6,604 nt of DNA from JBEVEP01 sp040512755. Its GTDB lineage: Bacteria; Pseudomonadota; Alphaproteobacteria; Rhizobiales; Rhizobiaceae. A program made the translations under genes and the position numbers. Below the pieces are notes generated by a model. That model made no database searches and had not been told where the DNA came from. It was given only the letters and a program-made list of their open reading frames with translations. The first letter of the stretch is position 1. Each line of letters begins with the position of its first letter. The stretch lies in assembly GCA_040512755.1 (NCBI GenBank), contig JBEVEP010000069.1:1-6604 (forward strand), read 5' to 3'. Positions 5,988 through 6,604 of this stretch are shown here, in pieces.

Positions 5988-6604
5988 TTAGGCCGTCCGC
6001 CCATTCGGCAGCGGCGTGCCCGTCGCGACTAGCTTCTGATCCGCCAGATCGTCCCAGAAGGCAGTTGGGATGGCCGTGTGCCACCACTTGAGGATGTCGT
6101 CGAGCTCGGCAACCGTCTTCGGCCCGGTCAGCACCGAGCAGACCACAGGATGCGCGCCTCCGAACTGCAGCGCCGCCGCCCCGAGCGGAACGCCGTGGGC
6201 GTCGGCGATGGCACGCAGCTTGCTGACCTTCGCCACGATGTGCGGCGGAGCCTTCTGGTAGGCACCGTTGCTCGGGCCCCAGATGTCGGTGCCAGCGAGC
6301 ACGCCCGCTGCAAACGGGCCCGCCGCAATCAGCGAGGTGCCGCGCTCCGCCGCCGTCGGCAGCAGCTTCTCGAGCGGCGTCTGCTCGATCAAGTTGTAGC
6401 GGTTGGCAAGCAGGAACACGTCCCAGTCGCCGATATCAAAAGCATCGAACAGCACCGGTACTTCGTTCACGCCGAGGCCAATCGCCTTCACCGCGCCGGT
6501 GCGACGCAGTTCGTCGAGCGCCTTGTAGCCGCTGCCGGCAAGATCGGCCCAGTGCTTCCTGTTTCCCTCTTCGCCATGGGTCTGGACGCCGATATCGTGT
6601 ACCA
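5988..6604 (-). CDS. Aldo/keto reductase, sugar-dehydrogenase type (C-terminal 204 residues, N-terminus off right edge)
   Basis: The frame is open from the right edge (first full codon at 6600-6602) to TAA at 5988-5990. The visible part begins in the barrel strand with VHDIG, whose His matches the active-site His of aldo/keto reductases. It continues with GYKALDELRRTGAVKAIGLG, the strand FLLANRYNLIEQ and SVLTGPKTVAELDDIL near the C-terminus, which forms the NADP/NAD phosphate-binding end. This combination is typical of the subgroup containing D-threo-aldose 1-dehydrogenase, L-fucose dehydrogenase and pyridoxal 4-dehydrogenase. About 130 N-terminal residues, including the catalytic Tyr and Asp, are outside the window. 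The gene runs in the same direction as the importer, 112 bases upstream of it, so the enzyme probably oxidises the imported sugar to its lactone. Which sugar is not decidable here. Confidence 0.88.
   Translation of the reverse strand, partial: VHDIGVQTHGEEGNRKHWADLAGSGYKALDELRRTGAVKAIGLGVNEVPVLFDAFDIGDWDVFLLANRYNLIEQTPLEKLLPTAAERGTSLIAAGPFAAGVLAGTDIWGPSNGAYQKAPPHIVAKVSKLRAIADAHGVPLGAAALQFGGAHPVVCSVLTGPKTVAELDDILKWWHTAIPTAFWDDLADQKLVATGTPLPNGRTA

Noticed and set aside
1..6604. CRISPR array, defence system, prophage or toxin-antitoxin module
   Set aside because: Only two adjacent repeat units without spacers, and no cas, phage or toxin-like genes were found.

Overview
The window looks like GC-rich chromosome or megaplasmid DNA from an alphaproteobacterium, most likely of the rhizobial type (Hyphomicrobiales). 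This rests on codon choice, the style of the sugar ABC cassette and the type of periplasmic L,D-transpeptidase-like protein. No rRNA, tRNA or taxonomic marker is present, so the assignment is inference. Every well-supported gene lies on the minus strand, so the functional order runs from the right edge to the left.

Right part (about 2160-6604): the C-terminal 204 residues of an aldo/keto reductase (sugar-dehydrogenase type, cut by the right edge) are followed by a complete CUT2-type (ribose/xylose-like) sugar ABC importer: periplasmic binding protein, tandem-domain ATPase and membrane permease. No strong terminator separates the reductase from the importer. The natural reading is uptake of an aldose followed by oxidation of its C1. 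The binding protein keeps most ribose-binding-protein contact positions but differs at several, so the ligand is probably not ribose. Between the binding-protein and ATPase genes is an 11-bp stem-loop whose 3' arm contains a strong Shine-Dalgarno sequence. An 8-codon mini-ORF follows it and ends just before the likely ATPase start.

Middle (about 990-2160): roughly 1.1 kb with no convincing gene. It holds a perfect 35-bp tandem duplication with shorter scattered copies of the same motif, several short palindromes, one orphan rho-independent terminator-like hairpin on the plus strand, and a 30-codon ORF with a good ribosome-binding site directly downstream of the permease. That ORF may be the stump of a broken operon gene. 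The stretch reads as decayed accessory or mobile-element DNA, but no transposase is visible.

Left part (1-988): a minus-strand gene starting at GTG, running off the left edge. It encodes an exported protein with a YkuD_2-like L,D-transpeptidase catalytic domain.
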